A DNA stretch of 6,336 bases, taken from positions 1 through 6,336 of the forward strand of contig JABABC010000150.1 of the NCBI GenBank assembly GCA_014238445.1, given 5' to 3'. This DNA comes from Coxiellaceae bacterium (GTDB lineage: Bacteria > Pseudomonadota > Gammaproteobacteria > Coxiellales > Coxiellaceae). Made by a program: the position numbers and the translations under genes. The notes below the pieces were generated by a model. The model was not told where the DNA came from. It worked only from the letters and a program-made list of their open reading frames with translations, and searched no databases. Positions 5,879 to 6,336 of this stretch are shown piece by piece (positions within the stretch are counted from its first letter, which is position 1; every line of letters begins with the position of its first letter).

Positions 5879-6336
5879 AAACTCATTCACTGCAGCGTGA
5901 TAATACATTGAAATAAGTAACTCCCAAGTTTCACGCACTCATAGCAACCGTCCCAAGAACTACCCCCCTTGTATTCTAAACGCATTTCCAGTGCAGATAC
6001 TCCTGCTACCATGCAAAGACAGGGTTATCGATGGGCCAACTGGTGGCAGAGGGTGCATCCTAATATCGGGCCTAAAAGCCTTTGTGACAACGGCAGCATC
6101 CACTTACACGCCTTTTAATCCCCCCAAACGGGAGTGATATTACAATCACAACTTTGTTTTGGAATACCTTTCCCTCCACAGTCGCCATCATTATGTGTCA
6201 TCGGGCACAGAAGCACGTTCGGTGTCCAAACGTCGAGTTTCTGGCACTTATAGTGGAGTGGCCCCCTAAAAAAGAGCCACCTAAATTGCTGTTAATTTTC
6301 TCAAGAACTGCCTGGGCGAGTTCATTTTGAGACCTT
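5879..6336. other. Gene-free tail downstream of mrdA
   Basis: I see no supportable gene in these 458 bases on either strand. The open stretches are short: plus 6011-6118 (35 codons, Trp-rich), plus 6193-6330 (45 codons), and minus 6335-6198 (open to the window edge). They show no ribosome sites or recognisable motifs. No convincing Rho-independent terminator follows mrdA. Small imperfect palindromes occur, for example GTGAT at 6134-6138 with ATCAC at 6145-6149. I find no tRNA signature (no T-loop or acceptor pairing). The stretch may be decayed sequence or the flank of a mobile element. Confidence 0.6.
6258..6280. repeat. Short inverted repeat, possible insertion-sequence tip
   Basis: GTGGC (6258-6262) pairs with GCCAC (6276-6280) around CCCCTAAAAAAGA. 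The layout TGG-CCCCC-TAAAAA-...-CCACC resembles the terminal repeats of some IS3-family elements, whose tips often read TGG.CCCC followed by an A/T tract and a purine-pyrimidine partner. I see no transposase within the window and no second end, so the call rests on a general likeness only. A weak hairpin is the alternative. Confidence 0.2.

Noticed and set aside
6064..6085. GGGCC...GCCTTT as a possible mrdA terminator
   Set aside because: The stem is only about 3-4 base pairs, the T-run is short, and it lies nearly 200 bases after the mrdA stop.
6011..6118. 35-codon plus-strand open frame with a Trp-rich start
   Set aside because: Too short, no ribosome site, no recognised motif, and its length is expected by chance.
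6132..6150. CRP-like palindrome (TGTGA...TCAC on the minus strand)
   Set aside because: The half-sites are 8 bases apart instead of 6, and no gene start lies nearby.
6193..6330. 45-codon plus-strand open frame and the opposing open minus frame (6335-6198)
   Set aside because: Both run straight through the inverted-repeat motif and lack start signals or known domains; the minus frame could only be judged with sequence beyond the window.

Overview
The window is ordinary chromosomal DNA of a gammaproteobacterium. The evidence is the rsfS-rlmH-mrdA gene order together with the close resemblance of RsfS, RlmH and PBP2 to their Escherichia coli counterparts. The moderate GC content and the look of RlmH suggest something near Legionellales/Coxiella, but this placement is a guess from sequence character, not from any comparison I could run.

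Layout: two gene blocks diverge from an intergenic control region at about 2982-3150. The leftward block (minus strand) reads, in transcription order: a MidA-like SAM-dependent methyltransferase with C-terminal TPR-like repeats (1410-2981); a GlpG-type rhomboid intramembrane protease (563-1387), only 22 bases downstream; and the N-terminal 134 codons of a PmtA-like phospholipid N-methyltransferase or related class I methyltransferase (402 down to 1), which runs off the window. The rightward block (plus strand) is the conserved cell-wall/ribosome cluster: rsfS (ribosomal silencing factor), rlmH (23S rRNA pseudouridine-1915 N3-methyltransferase) and mrdA (penicillin-binding protein 2, the transpeptidase of the elongasome).

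Two partners normally seen in this cluster are missing from their expected places. nadD is not upstream of rsfS, and mrdB/rodA does not follow mrdA within the remaining 458 bases. Those 458 bases (5879-6336) hold no gene I can support. Near their end is an inverted-repeat, C-run-bearing motif that could be the tip of an insertion sequence, at low confidence.

The plus strand carries a marked excess of C over G through both gene blocks, whichever strand is coding. This suggests that it is the lagging strand and that rsfS-rlmH-mrdA are transcribed against the fork. I see no CRISPR array, tRNA, rRNA, prophage or defence system. The window looks mostly conventional, with the odd points listed in the findings.
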